This document shows, one piece after another, positions 62,726 through 64,000 of a DNA stretch of 64,000 nt. The stretch is from Micromonospora sp. WMMD1155. Lineage in GTDB: Bacteria > Actinomycetota > Actinomycetes > Mycobacteriales > Micromonosporaceae. Position 1 is the stretch's first letter. Each line of letters begins with the position of its first letter. A program made the position numbers and the translations under genes. Location: NCBI RefSeq assembly GCF_029581275.1, contig NZ_CP120742.1:5022501-5086500 (forward strand), read 5' to 3'. Under the pieces are notes generated by a model that had not been told where the DNA came from, made no database searches, and saw nothing but the letters and a program-made list of their open reading frames with translations.

Positions 62726-63676
62726 ATGGCTGCACTGTCGAACCAACTGTTCGTTGTTTCCGTCGTGGCGTACCTGGCCGCGGTGATCGCGTTCGCCACC
62801 GCACACGCCCTGCGTGGCACAGACCGGTCGCGCCGGCCGGCCCTCGTCGCGGCCGGAACGTCCTCAATGCCGTTACGTCCCGAGGCACCAACCCCAGCGC
62901 GCTTGGAGAACCATCGCCGGGCTGGATTGGGTGCGGTGATGGCCATGGTGGTGGCGGCGCTCGCGCAGGCCGGCTGCCTGGTGGCGCGGGCGGTAGCTGC
63001 GGGGCGGGTGCCGTGGGGCAACATGTACGAGTTCATCGTCGCGCTCACGCTGGTCGGCACGGTCGCCTGGCTGGCGCTGGCCGCCCGCCGTCGGGAGGTT
63101 CGGCCGCTGGGCCTGTACGTGGCGGTGGGCGCGGTGATTCTGCTGGGCGTGGCGGGCCTGCGCGTCTATACGCCGGCGGGTCCGCTGGTGCCGGCGTTGC
63201 AGTCGATGTGGCTGGCGGTGCACGTCAGCGCCGCCGCGATCGCCTCTGGGCTGTTCCTGCTCGGGTTCCTGGCCGCGGTGGCACTGCTGCTGCGGGCCCG
63301 CTACGACGCCCGAGGCGCCGGTCGGCCGACAGATTTGCGTGACACCCTTGCCATGCGGTTGCCGGCGCTGCAGCCGCTGCGGCGGATGTCGTTCCGCTTG
63401 CACGCGACCGGGTTCCTGGTGTGGACGTTCGCGGTGATGGCTGGCGCGGTGTGGGCGGAAGCTTCGTGGGGCCGCTACTGGGGGTGGGACCCGAAGGAGA
63501 CGTGGGCGTTCATCTCCTGGGTGGTATACGCCGCCTATCTGCACGCGCAGGCCACGGCCAGCGTGCGGCCCACAACCGGGGCGTGGCTCGCGGTGGCCGG
63601 GTGGGCGACGATGGTCTTCAACCTCTTCGCGGTGAACCTGGTTATTTCCGGGCTGCACTCCTACGCGGGTACGTGA
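62726..63676 (+). CDS. ccsB: Cytochrome c biogenesis protein CcsB
   Basis: The 316-aa membrane protein has the haem-handling signature WGWDPKETWAFISWVVYAAYLH and about eight hydrophobic helices, with NMYEF and the RVPWGN loop typical of CcsB/ResC. It carries haem across the membrane for ligation to apocytochrome c. ATG 62726 is the start (MAALSNQLFVVSVVAYLAAV). No ccsA/resB gene is in the window; it may lie beyond the right edge. Confidence 0.9.
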   Translation: MAALSNQLFVVSVVAYLAAVIAFATAHALRGTDRSRRPALVAAGTSSMPLRPEAPTPARLENHRRAGLGAVMAMVVAALAQAGCLVARAVAAGRVPWGNMYEFIVALTLVGTVAWLALAARRREVRPLGLYVAVGAVILLGVAGLRVYTPAGPLVPALQSMWLAVHVSAAAIASGLFLLGFLAAVALLLRARYDARGAGRPTDLRDTLAMRLPALQPLRRMSFRLHATGFLVWTFAVMAGAVWAEASWGRYWGWDPKETWAFISWVVYAAYLHAQATASVRPTTGAWLAVAGWATMVFNLFAVNLVISGLHSYAGT

Positions 63677-63816
63677 CGCATGTCGACCAGGGTGAACGCT
63701 GCGCGGCGGAGCTGGGTTGCCGCGCGAGAGCGGCGACGCGCGCTCCCAGACAGGCATTGCCGAAGGTCGCGCTGGTGCTGGCCGGCCACGGTGGCGGTAG
63801 TGCCGGGACGCAGGCT

Positions 63817-64000
63817 TTACGGGGTCGAGGCAGTGGTTTTGTCGGTCGAGGCCGCCACGGCGAGCATCCGCGCGAACAGTTGCGCCGTACGCGGGCCGGC
63901 CGTGCCGGTCGCGCTGAAGTGGCGGGTGGCGCCGTCGGCGCGCTCGACGGTCACGGTGACCCGACCGTCGGTGGCGTCACTGCGGGCGAAGCTCACCTCG
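63817..64000 (-). CDS. C-terminal end of an unidentified protein (gene continues beyond window)
   Basis: The - strand frame is open from the window edge to a TAA at 63817-63819. The last 61 residues read EVSFARSDATDGRVTVTVER then ADGATRHFSATGTAGPRTAQ, ending MLAVAASTDKTTASTP. There is too little to name a family. The gap 63677-63816 holds no gene. Confidence 0.5.
   Translation of the reverse strand, partial: EVSFARSDATDGRVTVTVERADGATRHFSATGTAGPRTAQLFARMLAVAASTDKTTASTP

Noticed and set aside
1..64000. CRISPR arrays, rRNA and tRNA genes
   Set aside because: Looked for regularly spaced repeats and for tRNA-like clover-leaf ends near the recombinase and intergenic gaps; none could be supported by eye. 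A tRNAscan or CRISPR-finder run would settle it.

Overview
The window is high-GC DNA from a filamentous actinomycete. The conservon signalling genes, DUF574 methyltransferase, MAB_1171c-type protein, FxLD lanthipeptide genes, many GTG/TTG starts and 4-bp ATGA/GTGA gene overlaps point to the Micromonosporaceae or relatives; the family assignment is inference. Everything here comes from reading the sequence, with no database search.

Layout. (1) 3-6394: six tightly coupled + strand genes (class III aminotransferase cut by the window edge, nucleotidyltransferase, glycosyltransferase, Fe(II)/2-oxoglutarate dioxygenase, SHMT-like transaldolase, pyrimidine-nucleoside phosphorylase). Together they match the six-enzyme set (LipO, M, N, L, K, P) that builds the aminoribosyl-glycyluridine core of MraY (translocase I) inhibitors such as caprazamycin, A-90289 and muraymycin. 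An IS5-type element abuts the last gene, followed by strong hairpins and a TmrB-like (tunicamycin-resistance family) gene. (2) 8047-15962, - strand: a class I FxLD lanthipeptide cluster with isoaspartyl-methyltransferase-like enzyme, 61-aa precursor, full-length LanB, LanC, an extra stand-alone SpaB_C protein and a helical protein of unknown role. (3) 16124-20411, - strand: zinc-ribbon protein, GNAT acetyltransferase, and a 1059-aa fusion of XRE DNA-binding domain, NACHT-like NTPase, HEAT-like repeats and a catalytically degenerate HUMPS/OMP-decarboxylase-fold domain. (4) 21140-32660, + strand: a conservon (sensor, roadblock, GTPase; no DUF742 gene) continuous with a branched-chain-amino-acid-type ABC transporter, two related methyltransferases and several small proteins. 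(5) 33185-41189: a membrane protein with degenerate GGDEF and EAL domains, two ImmA/IrrE-type metallopeptidases (one fused to a DUF6545-like domain), an XRE regulator, a PAP2-like membrane protein, a MAB_1171c-type membrane protein and a DUF574 methyltransferase. (6) 41392-44448: cell-envelope proteins including an LPXTG-type surface protein and a lipoprotein. (7) 44530-50461: a translationally coupled operon of a tryptophan 2,3-dioxygenase-like protein, a kynureninase/class V aminotransferase-like enzyme, a second PrnB/IDO-superfamily haem enzyme, a nitric oxide synthase oxygenase, a small secreted protein and an SDR. I know of no described pathway with this set. (8) 50805-55526: an IS21 element with a 5-bp target duplication, an AbrB-like protein, a tyrosine recombinase and the frameshifted remnant of a second recombinase. 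(9) 55557-64000: metal and envelope genes: a large CopC-domain protein, remnants of an MFS transporter and a P-type ATPase, an L,D-transpeptidase, a coiled-coil/M15-like protein, two small secreted His-containing proteins, an HMA-like protein lacking CxxC, CcsB, and a gene end cut by the window.

How the parts work together. Regions 1, 2 and 7 look like three separate specialised-metabolite loci, separated by signalling and regulatory genes and by mobile DNA. The insertion sequences at the right edges of regions 1 and 7, and the recombinase plus its decayed twin, mark this as an accessory part of the chromosome that has been rearranged.
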